Source: Catenuloplanes atrovinosus (GTDB lineage Bacteria > Actinomycetota > Actinomycetes > Mycobacteriales > Micromonosporaceae). Taken from it: 64,000 bases of DNA. A program made the position numbers and the translations under genes. How positions within the stretch are numbered: the first letter of the stretch is position 1; every line of letters starts with the position of its first letter. Location: NCBI RefSeq assembly GCF_031458235.1, contig NZ_JAVDYB010000001.1, positions 3,741,001-3,805,000 of the forward strand. Reading direction: 5' to 3'. Below are positions 49,650-58,395 of the stretch, piece after piece. The notes beneath the pieces were generated by a model. The model searched no databases. It had not been told where the DNA came from and worked only from the letters and a program-made list of their open reading frames with translations.

Positions 49650-50795
49650 CTAGCCCTTCATGATCGGGGAGGAGTAGACCGAGGAGACGCGGAAGCCGGC
49701 GAGCCAGTCCGTCAGGCGCCTGGCCTCCGCATGAAGCAGTTCCTCCTCCACCGCGGACACCGGCTCGGCCAGCCGGATGCGCACCGCGCCGGACGGGTCC
49801 TGGATCCAGGCGCCGACGACGCGGCCGTTCACCCAGGCGGTGGTGCCGGCGTTGCCGCGGGTGTCGAAGATCAGGTCGCGGTGGGGGCCGAGGTAGAAGT
49901 CGCGGGACTGCCAGCCCATCACGGTCGGGTCGAGCACGGGGAGCAGGGCGGCCCACGGGGCGGGGGCGGGCACCTCGTCGAGGTCGTCGGGGAGGAGCCA
50001 GCCGGTGCGGCCGGAGTCGAGGGTGACCTGCTCGGCGGCGAGGGTGGTGAGGGCGGCGCGGACGGTGGACTTGGTGCCGCCGAGCCACCACACCAGGTCG
50101 TCCTCGGTGCCGGGGCCGAACGACCAGAGCCAGCGGCGGATGATCTCGCGGTATCCGTCGGCGGCGGTCGGCCAGCTGGGGGACGTGCCGAGCCAGTCGG
50201 CCATCGGGGTCCAGCGGGGGCGGGAGACGTGCCAGCCGCCGGTGTTGGTGCCGCGCACGAGGTCGGCGGTGAGGCCGAGGTGGTTGAGGACGCGGCCGGC
50301 GACGGGGAGGCCGGCGGCCTTGACGTCGATCATGGGTACGGCGAGGCGGATCTCCTGTGCGGTGCGGCCGCCGGGCACGCCGTCCAGCGCGGCCAGCACC
50401 TCGGCGCGTGCCCGGTCCAGCCAGGCGCCGCCGTCGGGGGTGAGGCCGTCGGTGACCACGTCCTTGGCGAGGCGGGCGCGCTCGGTGGCGGCGACCCGCG
50501 CGGACGCGCTCGGCCAGGCGAAGGGCAGCAGGTCGCGCGGGAAGACGAAGAGGGTGCGCCGCATCGCGAGCTGCTTGACCAGGGTGCGGTCGGCGTGGAG
50601 TGCGCGGTCCAAATCGTCGGGCTTCAGCGTGTCCATCCGCGCCCAGCAGGACAGGTAGACCGTGGGCGGCTCGGTGGCGTGCAGCACGGTCACGGCGCGG
50701 GCGGCGTCCTCCACGGTGGTGGCGCGGAACGGCGGGGCCAGGGCGTGGCGGACGCCCAGCCGGGCGCGCCGCTCATGATCGGACACGTGACGCAT
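49650..50795 (-). CDS. Winged-helix DNA-binding / AlkZ-like protein
   Basis: 381 residues of the HTH_42/AlkZ-like superfamily (crosslink DNA glycosylase relatives). Characteristic stretches: VLHATEPPTVYLSCWARMDT, LHADRTLVKQLAMRRTLFVF, YREIIRRWLWSFGPGTEDDL with WWLGG, and DPTVMGWQSRDFYLGPHRDL. The Q-x-D/Q catalytic motif of AlkZ is not seen at the N-terminal position (TEPP instead), so glycosylase activity is doubtful; it may bind DNA structures. Start ATG at 50795. Confidence 0.83.
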   Translation of the reverse strand: MRHVSDHERRARLGVRHALAPPFRATTVEDAARAVTVLHATEPPTVYLSCWARMDTLKPDDLDRALHADRTLVKQLAMRRTLFVFPRDLLPFAWPSASARVAATERARLAKDVVTDGLTPDGGAWLDRARAEVLAALDGVPGGRTAQEIRLAVPMIDVKAAGLPVAGRVLNHLGLTADLVRGTNTGGWHVSRPRWTPMADWLGTSPSWPTAADGYREIIRRWLWSFGPGTEDDLVWWLGGTKSTVRAALTTLAAEQVTLDSGRTGWLLPDDLDEVPAPAPWAALLPVLDPTVMGWQSRDFYLGPHRDLIFDTRGNAGTTAWVNGRVVGAWIQDPSGAVRIRLAEPVSAVEEELLHAEARRLTDWLAGFRVSSVYSSPIMKG

Positions 50796-50825
50796 GCCGA
50801 CATGCTGTCACAGGGGTACGACAAT

Positions 50826-51527
50826 TCAGCCGTTCACCAGCTTGGAGAGGTTGGTCAGGCTGGTGACCAGCGCGGTCGTGTACATCAGGATGCGGCCGGC
50901 CCACTTCGCGACCGCGGCCACGATCTGGGCGGCGATCACCGGGATGGTGACCACGAAGATGGCCTCGACCGCCCAGACGATCACACGGGCGACCAGGTCG
51001 GCGATCAGGTCGCGGACCACCTCGCGGACGAACGTGACCAGGTTTCCGGCGGCGGTGGTCGCGGACGCCATCGCCACCGAGATGCCGCCGAGCCCGGCGA
51101 CCGCGGCCACGTTGTGGCCCATCAGCGACTGGTACGCCTCGGCCGCGTGCCCGGCCCAGTCCGGCACGTCGCCGGCCAGGTGCGACTGGAGGTCTACGGA
51201 CATCTGCTGGAGCGCGCCGGCCATGTTCTCCCAGGTGGCGGCGTGCGAGGCGATCACGTCGGGCATGCCGGTGAGCGCGTCCAGCATCTCGCGCAGCGGC
51301 TCGAAGTACTCCATCGCCCAGCTGATGCCGCTGGCCAGCAGCGCGCTGAACGGGTCCAGCACGGTGGAGACCGCGTCCAGGCCGAACGCGGCACCGGCGA
51401 GCAGGTCGTCGACCCAGCCCTCGCTCTGGATCGCCGCGTTCAGGTCGGCGAAGCCCTCGGCCAGCGAGATGCCGGTGTATCCGGTGCGCGTCGACTCGAC
51501 CGGCGCGACGAGCGAGCCATCGGCCAT
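50826..51527 (-). CDS. WXG100/PPE-like helical protein of a type VII cassette
   Basis: 233 residues, almost entirely helical. SLAEGFADLNAAIQSEGWVD, ISWAMEYFEPLREMLDALTG, VPDWAGHAAEAYQSLMGHNV (W-x-G turn) and a hydrophobic C-terminal third (VIVWAVEAIFVVTIPVIAAQ, WAGRILMYTTALVTSL). This is the WXG100-type carrier region usually fused to a toxin; here the protein ends at KLVNG with no toxin. Its ATG overlaps the upstream EspC-like gene stop by one base. Confidence 0.78.
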   Translation of the reverse strand: MADGSLVAPVESTRTGYTGISLAEGFADLNAAIQSEGWVDDLLAGAAFGLDAVSTVLDPFSALLASGISWAMEYFEPLREMLDALTGMPDVIASHAATWENMAGALQQMSVDLQSHLAGDVPDWAGHAAEAYQSLMGHNVAAVAGLGGISVAMASATTAAGNLVTFVREVVRDLIADLVARVIVWAVEAIFVVTIPVIAAQIVAAVAKWAGRILMYTTALVTSLTNLSKLVNG

Positions 51528-51850
51528 CAGGTGAGCCGCCCTTCCAGGCCCTTCATCGAGTTCTCCGCGTCGCTGTCGGCCGCCTCGTACGCGTCCGCGG
51601 TCTTGCGGAGCAGGTCGGCCGCGATGCGGAGGTTCTCCTCGACGTACGCGATGATCTCGTCCTGCCGGGTGTGCCGGCTCTCCAGGATGCCGGCGATCCA
51701 GCCGCAGAGCAGCCCGTACGCCGCGTCGTCCTGGCCGATGTGCGTGCTCGCGTCCTTGACCGGCCCGAACGCCGCGCGGACCGCGTCGATGTTGCCGGCG
51801 TGCGCGCGGATCTGGTCCGCGTCGACCGCCCAGCCCTCCCCGGCCGCCAT
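51527..51850 (-). CDS. EspC/WXG100-like small secreted protein
   Basis: 107 residues of two helices: WAVDADQIRAHAGNIDAVRA and HTRQDEIIAYVEENLRIAAD with a central GLLCGWIAG turn. Same length and position as the EspC-like protein at 11965-12288 in the first toxin operon. Overlaps the carrier gene and starts 3 bp after the YbaB-like gene, so the three are one operon. Confidence 0.78.
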   Translation of the reverse strand: MAAGEGWAVDADQIRAHAGNIDAVRAAFGPVKDASTHIGQDDAAYGLLCGWIAGILESRHTRQDEIIAYVEENLRIAADLLRKTADAYEAADSDAENSMKGLEGRLT

Positions 51851-51853
51851 CCG

Positions 51854-52306
51854 CTACCCCCGCCAGCCGTGGCCGTCGTATCCGGAGCCGGGCCGCCACT
51901 CGTCGGGGTCCGGCTCCGGGCGCAGCCGGCGGTCGACCCGCTCGGCGATCGCGCGTGCGGCGGCGGAGTCGGTGCCCACGGTCTCCGCGATGATCTCCTG
52001 GGAGCGGTCCGCGATCTGCGTCTTCGCCAGCCGGATCGTGTCCATGATCGTGCGCGCGACGACCTCGGGCGCGACGCGCTGGATGCCGCGGCCGAGCGTC
52101 AGGTCGAGCAGCGCGCCGGTGTTGTCCACCGTGACCTCGCACAGGCCGTGCTCGTCGGAGACCGTCACGCGGAGCCCGTCGAGCCGCTCGCTCATCGCCC
52201 TGGTGTCCGCGGCGAGCTTGTCGATCCGGCCCTTCCAGGCGCGCATCCGATCCATAGCGCCCTCGGGATCGAGAATCCCGCCCCCGCTCAGAGCCCCGGT
52301 CTCCAT
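51854..52306 (-). CDS. YbaB/EbfC-family protein of second type VII cassette
   Basis: 150 residues from ATG 52306 (METGAL), which follows GGAGGGAGG. DPEGAMDRMRAWKGRIDKLA (coiled coil), VTVSDEHGLCEVTVDNTGAL, LDLTLGRGIQRVAPEVVART (YbaB sheet and helix) and a Pro/Asp-rich tail. Equivalent to the gene at 12285-12701. Divergent from a methyltransferase with 77 bp between. Confidence 0.8.
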   Translation of the reverse strand: METGALSGGGILDPEGAMDRMRAWKGRIDKLAADTRAMSERLDGLRVTVSDEHGLCEVTVDNTGALLDLTLGRGIQRVAPEVVARTIMDTIRLAKTQIADRSQEIIAETVGTDSAAARAIAERVDRRLRPEPDPDEWRPGSGYDGHGWRG

Positions 52307-52383
52307 GCGCCTCCCTCCACCGGCCCGTGTCCCGCCGCAACATCGTAAGGGCCCGCCGCCCGCCACCCGGTACCGTCCCCGGC

Positions 52384-53028
52384 ATGACCAGCCACCTCGA
52401 CGCCGTTCGCGCCTCCTACGACACCGTGGCGGCGGCCTACGCCGATCAGCTCGCGGACGAGCTGGCCGGCAAGCCGGTGGACCGGGCGATGCTCGGTGTG
52501 CTGGCCGCGCTCGCCGGTGACGGCCCGGTCGGCGACCTCGGGTGCGGGCCGGGGCGGGTCTCCGCGTACCTGCACGGGCTGGGCGTTCCGGACGTGGTGG
52601 GCGTGGATCTGTCGCCGGCGATGATCGCGGAGGCGCGGCGCCGCTATCCGGGGCCGCGGTTCGAGGTGGGGTCGATCGACCGGCTGGACGGGATCGCGGA
52701 CGGTGGGCTGGCCGGTGCGGTCGCGTGGTACTCGATCATTCACACGCCGCGGGAGGGGGTGCCGGGGCTGCTGGCGGAGTGTCGCCGCGTGGTGCGGCCG
52801 GGCGGTCCGCTGCTGCTGGCCTTTCAGTCCATCCACCCCGGGATGCCCGATCGGGTACGGGTGGAGCGCGCGTACGGGCACGAGGGCCTGACGCTCGACG
52901 CGTACCGGTGGGATCCCGGCACCGTGATGGCTCTGCTGGTGGCGGCCGGTTTCGTGGCGCACACGACGGCGGTGCGGGAGCCGCAGGGGCGGGAGCGGAC
53001 GCCGCAGGCGTACCTCATCGCCGTCTGA
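52384..53028 (+). CDS. Class I SAM-dependent methyltransferase
   Basis: 214 residues. Motif I is VGDLGCGPGRVSAYL, motif II VVGVDLSPAMIAEARRRYPG, motif IV GLAGAVAWYSIIHTP, and RVVRPGGPLLLAFQ follows. Substrate not predictable. Start at 52384 (MTSHL) chosen over the upstream ATG since the domain begins at DAVRASYDTVAAAYADQL. Confidence 0.9.
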   Translation: MTSHLDAVRASYDTVAAAYADQLADELAGKPVDRAMLGVLAALAGDGPVGDLGCGPGRVSAYLHGLGVPDVVGVDLSPAMIAEARRRYPGPRFEVGSIDRLDGIADGGLAGAVAWYSIIHTPREGVPGLLAECRRVVRPGGPLLLAFQSIHPGMPDRVRVERAYGHEGLTLDAYRWDPGTVMALLVAAGFVAHTTAVREPQGRERTPQAYLIAV

Positions 53029-53137
53029 TTGTGGGGGTTTCGGCGCAAGAATAAGACGGGATTACGGAAATGTTGCGCACGCGTCTTGCGCGGGGATCGG
53101 TGCGCTTCGTAGTGTCGGGCACCCATCGACGAATCGA

Positions 53138-55138
53138 GTGTCCGTGATGTCCTCGCCCCGCCGCGCGGGACGGGTGATCGTGACCGCCGTGCTCCTCTCC
53201 GGTCTCGTCGCCGCGCCCGCGCACGCCTCGCCCACGCCCACGCCGGTGACCCGGGCCGGCATCGACCCCGCGCTCACCGCCGGGCGCGGCGCGGACGTGC
53301 CGTTCCTGGAGCAGGAGGCGGAGCGCGCCGCCACCAGCGGGACCGTGATCGGCCCGTCGCGCGACGCCTACACGCTGCCGGCGGAGGCGTCCGGGCGCAG
53401 CGCGGTCTCGCTCGCGCCCGGGCAGTGGGTGGAGTTCACGCTGCCGCGCGCGGCCGACGCGATCACGGTGCGCTACAGCATCCCGGACGCGCCGGGCGGC
53501 GGCGGGATCACCGCGCCGCTGACCGTCACCGTCAACGGCCGCGACGCCCGCACCATGACGCTGACCTCGGAATACTCCTGGCTGTACAACCAGTATCCGT
53601 TCACCAACGACCCGGGCGCGGACCTGCTGCACCCGGACTGGTGGATCACCGAGTGCGGGTGCGTGCCGGCCGCCACCACGCCCGCACCGGTCATCACGAA
53701 GCCGTTCCGGCCGAGCCACTTCTACGACGAGCAGCGGCTGCGGCTGGATCGGGTGTACCGGGCCGGCGACCGGGTGCGGCTGACCGCGCCGACCGGGACG
53801 CGCGCGGCGTGGACCGTGATCGACCTGCTCGACTCCGAGCTCGCCGGGCCGCCGCGGGTGCTGACGCGGGCCGCGAACGTGCTGGCGTTCGGCGCGGACC
53901 CGACCGGGCGGCGGGACGCGGCGCCGGCGATCGAGCGGGCCATCGCGTTCGCCCGCAAGGTGCGCGTGCCGGTCTATCTGCCGCCCGGCACGTTCCAGGT
54001 GAACCGGCACATCATCGTGGACGACGTGACGATCGAGGGCGCCGGCACCTGGCACACGATCGTCAAGGGCCGGCAGGTCGCGCTGGATCCGCCCGCGCCG
54101 GACGGGTCCGTGCACACCGGCGTCGGGTTCTACGGCGCGGACGGCGGCTCCCGGAACGTACGGCTGGCGCACTTCGCGATCGAGGGCGACGTCCGCGAAC
54201 GGATCGACACCGACCAGGTCAACGGCGTCGGCGGGGCGATGAGCGACTCCGTGATCGAGCACCTGCACATCCGGCACACCAAGGTCGGCCTCTGGTTCGA
54301 CGGCCCGATGACCCGCATGCGCGTGCTGAACAACATGATCGTCGACCAGATCGCGGACGGGCTCAACTTCCACACCGGCGTCACCGACTCGGTGGTGCGC
54401 AACAACGTGGTGCGCAACTCCGGCGACGACGCGCTGGCGATGTGGTCGGAGACGACCGCGAACGCGCGCAACGTCATCGACCGCAACACCGTGCAGACCC
54501 CGGTGCTGGCCAACGGCATCGCCGTCTACGGCGGCACGGACAACACGGTCTCCGGCAACCTGGTCGCCGACCCGATCCGCGAGGGCAGCGCGCTGCACGC
54601 CGGTTCCCGCTTCGGCGCCGAGCCCTTCGCCGGCACGTTGCGCTTCACCGGCAACACGACGGTACGGGCCGGCACGTTCGAGCTGAACTGGCGGGTCGGG
54701 CTGGGGGCTCTGTGGCTGTACGCACTGGAGAGCGACATCGACTCCGGCGTCCGCGCGTCCGGCAACCACTTCCTGGACAGCACGTACAACGCGGTCATGC
54801 TGGTCTCCGACTGGCCGGTCAAGGACCTCTACTCGATCAGCGACGTGGTGGTCAGCGACACCCGCGTGGACGGCACCGGCACCTCGGTGATCAGCGCGCG
54901 GGTGGCGGGCTCGCTCACGGTGACCGATGTGGACGCCCGGAACGTGGGCGCGGTGGGCGTCAACAACTGCGGCAGCTTCGGCTTCCCGCCCTCCGGCTCC
55001 GAGTTCACCATCCTCGACGGCGGCGGCAACGACGGCGGCTGGCTCGCCCCCTGGATGCTCCCCAACACCATCACCTGCGACGACCGCCCACCGGTGGTCC
55101 CACCGCCCCCACCGTCGCCGTGGGGCGGTCAGCGGTAG
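53138..55138 (+). CDS. Secreted right-handed beta-helix enzyme, GH87-like (alpha-1,3-glucanase/mycodextranase)
   Basis: 666 residues with a signal peptide (GRVIVTAVLLSGLVAAPAHA). A CBM-like sandwich (residues 60-230: WVEFTLPRAADAITVRYSIP, TVTVNGRDARTMTLTSEYSW) precedes the parallel beta-helix (VLAFGADPTGRRDAAPAIER onward). The GH87 signature RNNVVRNSGDDALAMWSE with paired aspartates and NGIAVYGGTDNTVSGN is present. Pro-rich C-terminus. GTG at 53138 or ATG at 53147 can start. It should degrade alpha-glucans of fungi or biofilm outside the cell. Confidence 0.87.
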   Translation: MSVMSSPRRAGRVIVTAVLLSGLVAAPAHASPTPTPVTRAGIDPALTAGRGADVPFLEQEAERAATSGTVIGPSRDAYTLPAEASGRSAVSLAPGQWVEFTLPRAADAITVRYSIPDAPGGGGITAPLTVTVNGRDARTMTLTSEYSWLYNQYPFTNDPGADLLHPDWWITECGCVPAATTPAPVITKPFRPSHFYDEQRLRLDRVYRAGDRVRLTAPTGTRAAWTVIDLLDSELAGPPRVLTRAANVLAFGADPTGRRDAAPAIERAIAFARKVRVPVYLPPGTFQVNRHIIVDDVTIEGAGTWHTIVKGRQVALDPPAPDGSVHTGVGFYGADGGSRNVRLAHFAIEGDVRERIDTDQVNGVGGAMSDSVIEHLHIRHTKVGLWFDGPMTRMRVLNNMIVDQIADGLNFHTGVTDSVVRNNVVRNSGDDALAMWSETTANARNVIDRNTVQTPVLANGIAVYGGTDNTVSGNLVADPIREGSALHAGSRFGAEPFAGTLRFTGNTTVRAGTFELNWRVGLGALWLYALESDIDSGVRASGNHFLDSTYNAVMLVSDWPVKDLYSISDVVVSDTRVDGTGTSVISARVAGSLTVTDVDARNVGAVGVNNCGSFGFPPSGSEFTILDGGGNDGGWLAPWMLPNTITCDDRPPVVPPPPPSPWGGQR

Positions 55139-55161
55139 GGCCGGGCCTAGGCTGGCTCGTC

Positions 55162-56664
55162 GTGACGAGCTGGAACCCGTACCTCGACGACCCCGCCCTG
55201 CTCCCGGACGGCGAGGCGGCACCGGTTCACGGCCTCGCCGTCAATCCGGCCGCGCCGGTGGAGCTGCTCCTGCGGATGCTCGACCGGCGCCCGGACGCCA
55301 TGGCCGTGGCGCTGCGGCACCGTCCGGACCTGCCGCATCCGGTCGCCGAGGCCGCGGCCCGGCACCCGGACGAGGCGACCCGCCGGGCGCTCGCGGGCAA
55401 CCCGGACCTGACTCCGGGCATCCGGTCGGTGCTCGCGCACGACCCGATCATGGCGATCGCGGAATGCGCGGCGGGGCGCGCGGCCTCGCCGCCCTGGCCG
55501 GAAGCGGCGCGCACGCTGGCGGTCCGGCAGATCGAGCGGATGCTGTCGCTGTTCCGGCGTGCGCGCATGGAGGAGCACGAACTGCTCGACGAGATCGCCC
55601 GGGAGCTGCCCTACCGGAACGAGGCGGTGCCGGCGGTCGCGGCGGAGCATCCGGACCCGCTGATCCGGCGCGCCGCCGCACTGGTCGTGCCGATCGACGG
55701 ACCGCACTGGCGCCGCCTCACCGCGGACGAGGACGAGCGGGTGCGCTCGGAGATCGAGCGCCGCGCGGGCGACCGGGCCCGCCGGCGCGACCATGTGTAC
55801 ACGATGGACGATCTGCGGGTACGGATGAACGGGTACGCGTACCGCGCGCTGATGGCCGAGTGCCGCCTCGCGCCGGAGCTGATCGCGTACACGCTGGAGA
55901 CCGGCGTGGCCAGTGGCGGCGCCGAGGCCGTCGCCGGCAACCCGCACCTGACGCCGGACGCCGTCGAAGCCGTGGCCGGCCACCCCGCGCCGGAGGTGCG
56001 GGCCGCGGCGGCGCGGCGCCCGGACCTGACCCGCGCGCAGCTCGACCGGCTCGCCGCCGACCCGGACGCGTCCGTGCGCACCCGCGTGTCCCTGCACCCC
56101 GCGCTCACCGAGCCGGAACGCGCGGCGATCGACATCGACGTCTCCACGATGCCCCGCTCGTTCCCGTCCGCGCCGTGCGAGGACGTGGCCGACTCGGTCC
56201 GGATGGCCGCGTCCGTGAATCCGCTGCTGCGCCGCCGGGCCGCGATCGACCCGCGCCTGCCCGCCGGCCCGGTGGCCGCGCTCGCCGAGGACGCCGACCC
56301 GGTGGTGCGCGATCTGCTCGCCCGCCACCATCCGGACGCGCCGCCCGCCGTGCTGCTGGACGCCTTCCGGCGGAACCGGCACCGAAGGGAGCTGACCCGG
56401 CATCGGAACTTCCCGACGACCGGCCTGGCGCCGCTGGCCGCCGACGCTGATCCGCAGCTCAGGATCGTGGCGCTCCGCGATCCACGGCTCGATCCGGCGA
56501 CGCTGCTGGACGACCGCGATCCCACGGTACGCCGGGCGGCGGCGGCCTGCCCCCGCCTGCCGGCCGCCCGGATCGTCGCGCTGTTGGAGCAGCCCGGCCT
56601 GTGCGCCGCGGCAGCGTCCAATGAGGCCTTGCCCGTACCGTCGATGTGGAAGGTTCTTTCATGA
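55162..56664 (+). CDS. Leucine-rich repeat variant (LRV/HEAT-like) protein
   Basis: 500 residues from GTG 55162. Multiple helical repeats with HPDxxVRRALAxNPDLT pattern: NPAAPVELLLRMLDRRPDAM, HPDEATRRALAGNPDLTPGI, NPHLTPDAVEAVAGHPAPEV, DPDASVRTRVSLHPALTEPE, DPQLRIVALRDPRLDPATLL. No catalytic domain. Such proteins are likely scaffolds; function unknown. Codon use is standard for the genome. Confidence 0.83.
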   Translation: MTSWNPYLDDPALLPDGEAAPVHGLAVNPAAPVELLLRMLDRRPDAMAVALRHRPDLPHPVAEAAARHPDEATRRALAGNPDLTPGIRSVLAHDPIMAIAECAAGRAASPPWPEAARTLAVRQIERMLSLFRRARMEEHELLDEIARELPYRNEAVPAVAAEHPDPLIRRAAALVVPIDGPHWRRLTADEDERVRSEIERRAGDRARRRDHVYTMDDLRVRMNGYAYRALMAECRLAPELIAYTLETGVASGGAEAVAGNPHLTPDAVEAVAGHPAPEVRAAAARRPDLTRAQLDRLAADPDASVRTRVSLHPALTEPERAAIDIDVSTMPRSFPSAPCEDVADSVRMAASVNPLLRRRAAIDPRLPAGPVAALAEDADPVVRDLLARHHPDAPPAVLLDAFRRNRHRRELTRHRNFPTTGLAPLAADADPQLRIVALRDPRLDPATLLDDRDPTVRRAAAACPRLPAARIVALLEQPGLCAAAASNEALPVPSMWKVLS

Positions 56665-56760
56665 CCCCGTCGCCGGGTGGGCGTTGCGGTGCGGGCGGCG
56701 GGTCAGGGCCGAGCCGTACCGCGGGAGTCACGGTCCGCTCACGAGGCGACCGGGCGCCGG

Positions 56761-57543
56761 TCAGCCGAACCGCGTCGGTACGACCGTCAGGTCCGCGAGG
56801 TTGACCCGCGCGGGGACGGACACCGAGAACGTGATCGCCGCGGCCACGTCGTCGGCCGTGATGGTTTCGATGGCGGCCCGCAGCTCGCCCAGGCCGGCGC
56901 GGGTGGCCTCGTGCGTCATGTCGTCGCCGAGTTCGGTGACGGCGAAGGCGGGGGCGATCGTGCGCACCCGCACGCCGCGCGGGCCGAGGGAGGCGCGCAG
57001 ATTCCGGGTCAACTGCGCGACGGCGGCCTTGGTGGCGCCGTAGACCGGGTAGTCCGCGAAGATCGTGTCGGCCGCGATGGAGCCGACGTTGACCAGGTCC
57101 GCGGCGCGGCCGTCGCCGGCCGCGCCGAGCAGGTCGCCGACGAACGCGCGGCCGGTGGCCACCAGGCCCCGCAGGTTCACGTCGATCATGCGGTCCCATT
57201 CGGCCGGGTCGGCGACCTCGAACGGCGCGCCGAGCATCGTGCCGGCGTTCGCCACGACCAGGTCGGGCCGGCCGAGCGCGTCCCGGATCGCGGTGGCGGC
57301 GCCGGTCAGCGCGGACGGCACGCCGACGTCGACCGGCAGCGGGAGCACCGCCGCGGCGCCGGAGGCGCGCAGTTCCGCGGCGAGCTCGTCGAGTCGCGCG
57401 GCGCGCCGGCCGAGCAGCGCGACCGCCGCGCCCTCGGCGGCGAACCGGCGTGCGGTGGCGGCGCCGATGCCCGCGCTGGCTCCGGTGATCACGGCGACGC
57501 GCCCGGCGAGCGCGCCGGTGGCTGAGGTGTGGATATCGCTCAT
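56761..57543 (-). CDS. Short-chain dehydrogenase/reductase
   Basis: 260 residues. TGASAGIGAA (TGxxxGxG), VANAGTMLG (NAG), S in VNVGSIAAD, Y and K in YPVYGATKAAV. Classical NADP(H) SDR; the LGRRAARLDELAAEL helix after strand 2 suggests NADP preference. Start at 57543 (MSDIH). Divergent from a VOC gene 94 bp away; no regulator adjacent. Confidence 0.92.
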   Translation of the reverse strand: MSDIHTSATGALAGRVAVITGASAGIGAATARRFAAEGAAVALLGRRAARLDELAAELRASGAAAVLPLPVDVGVPSALTGAATAIRDALGRPDLVVANAGTMLGAPFEVADPAEWDRMIDVNLRGLVATGRAFVGDLLGAAGDGRAADLVNVGSIAADTIFADYPVYGATKAAVAQLTRNLRASLGPRGVRVRTIAPAFAVTELGDDMTHEATRAGLGELRAAIETITADDVAAAITFSVSVPARVNLADLTVVPTRFG

Positions 57544-57637
57544 GACCTCGATGCTTCGCCGCCGGGCGGGCGCGTTCCAGGACGGAATCCGTCCTGGGTG
57601 CGTCGCACCCTGGCTGCGCGCGGCGGACAATCACGGG

Positions 57638-58342
57638 ATGCTGACATGGGTCACCGCGTACCTGGACCGGCCGGAGCGGGCGCTCGACGAGGCGGTCGCC
57701 TTCTGGGAGTCCGTGACCGGCGCGTTCGCGGTGCCGCAGCGGTCGCCGCGGTTCGTCGGGCTGCGACCGGTCGCCGGGGACGTGAGCGTGATGGTGCAGG
57801 GCGTCCAGGACGGGCCGGGCGGCGTGCACCTGGACCTGGCGGTGGAGAACGTGCCCGCGTTCGCCGCGCTCGCGGTCCGGGCCGGCGCCGCCGAGGTGGC
57901 CGATCACGGCGCGTGGCGGGTGCTGCGCTCCCCCGCCGGGCTGACGTTCTGCGTGGACACCGCGGACGGCCGGCACGTGCGGCCGGCGCCGGCCGAGGGC
58001 GTGCTGCTCGACCAGGTGTCGCTGGACATCGGCCCGGACGCGCACGATGCCGAGCTGGCGTTCTGGACCGCGATCACCGGCTGGGACCCGCGGCCGACCT
58101 CGCTGCCGGAGCTGCGGCGGCTGCACCCGCCGGCGGGTGCGCCGATCCAGTTGCTCGTCCAGCGCTGCGCGACGGAGCGGCCGGCCGGCGCGCACCCGGA
58201 CCTGGCGTGTGCGGACATTCCCGCGGTCCGGGCCCGGCACGAGGCGCTGGGCGCGGCGTTCGTGGCCGAGTTCCCCGGCTGGACCGTGATGCGGGACCCG
58301 GCCGGCGGCGTCTACTGCCTCACCGGCCGCCCGCCGGTCTGA
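57638..58342 (+). CDS. Double VOC (glyoxalase/bleomycin-resistance fold) protein
   Basis: 234 residues with two vicinal-oxygen-chelate modules: residues 1-115 (LDEAVAFWESVTGAFAVPQR, VHLDLAVENVPAFAALAVRA, LRSPAGLTFCVDT) and 120-234 (DAELAFWTAITGWDPRPTSL, HPDLACADIPAVRARHEALG, MRDPAGGVYCLTG). This is the CfbA-like glyoxalase_6 type. Binding or enzymatic role unknown. A perfect hairpin follows, shared with the convergent putA. Confidence 0.88.
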   Translation: MLTWVTAYLDRPERALDEAVAFWESVTGAFAVPQRSPRFVGLRPVAGDVSVMVQGVQDGPGGVHLDLAVENVPAFAALAVRAGAAEVADHGAWRVLRSPAGLTFCVDTADGRHVRPAPAEGVLLDQVSLDIGPDAHDAELAFWTAITGWDPRPTSLPELRRLHPPAGAPIQLLVQRCATERPAGAHPDLACADIPAVRARHEALGAAFVAEFPGWTVMRDPAGGVYCLTGRPPV

Positions 58343-58353
58343 CACGACGACGA

Positions 58354-58386
58354 ATCCGGCGGGGGTACGCCGTACCCCCGCCGGAT
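58354..58386. terminator. Perfect bidirectional terminator hairpin
   Basis: ATCCGGCGGGGGTAC-gcc-GTACCCCCGCCGGAT: a 15-bp perfect stem with 3-base loop between the convergent stops of the VOC gene (58342) and putA (58396). Confidence 0.88.
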
Positions 58387-58395
58387 CGTGATCTT

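Noticed and set aside
49362-52520. A 1052-codon plus-strand frame spanning several minus-strand genes
   Set aside because: It crosses gene borders and intergenic DNA and has low-complexity composition; the opposing genes overlap neatly and match families.
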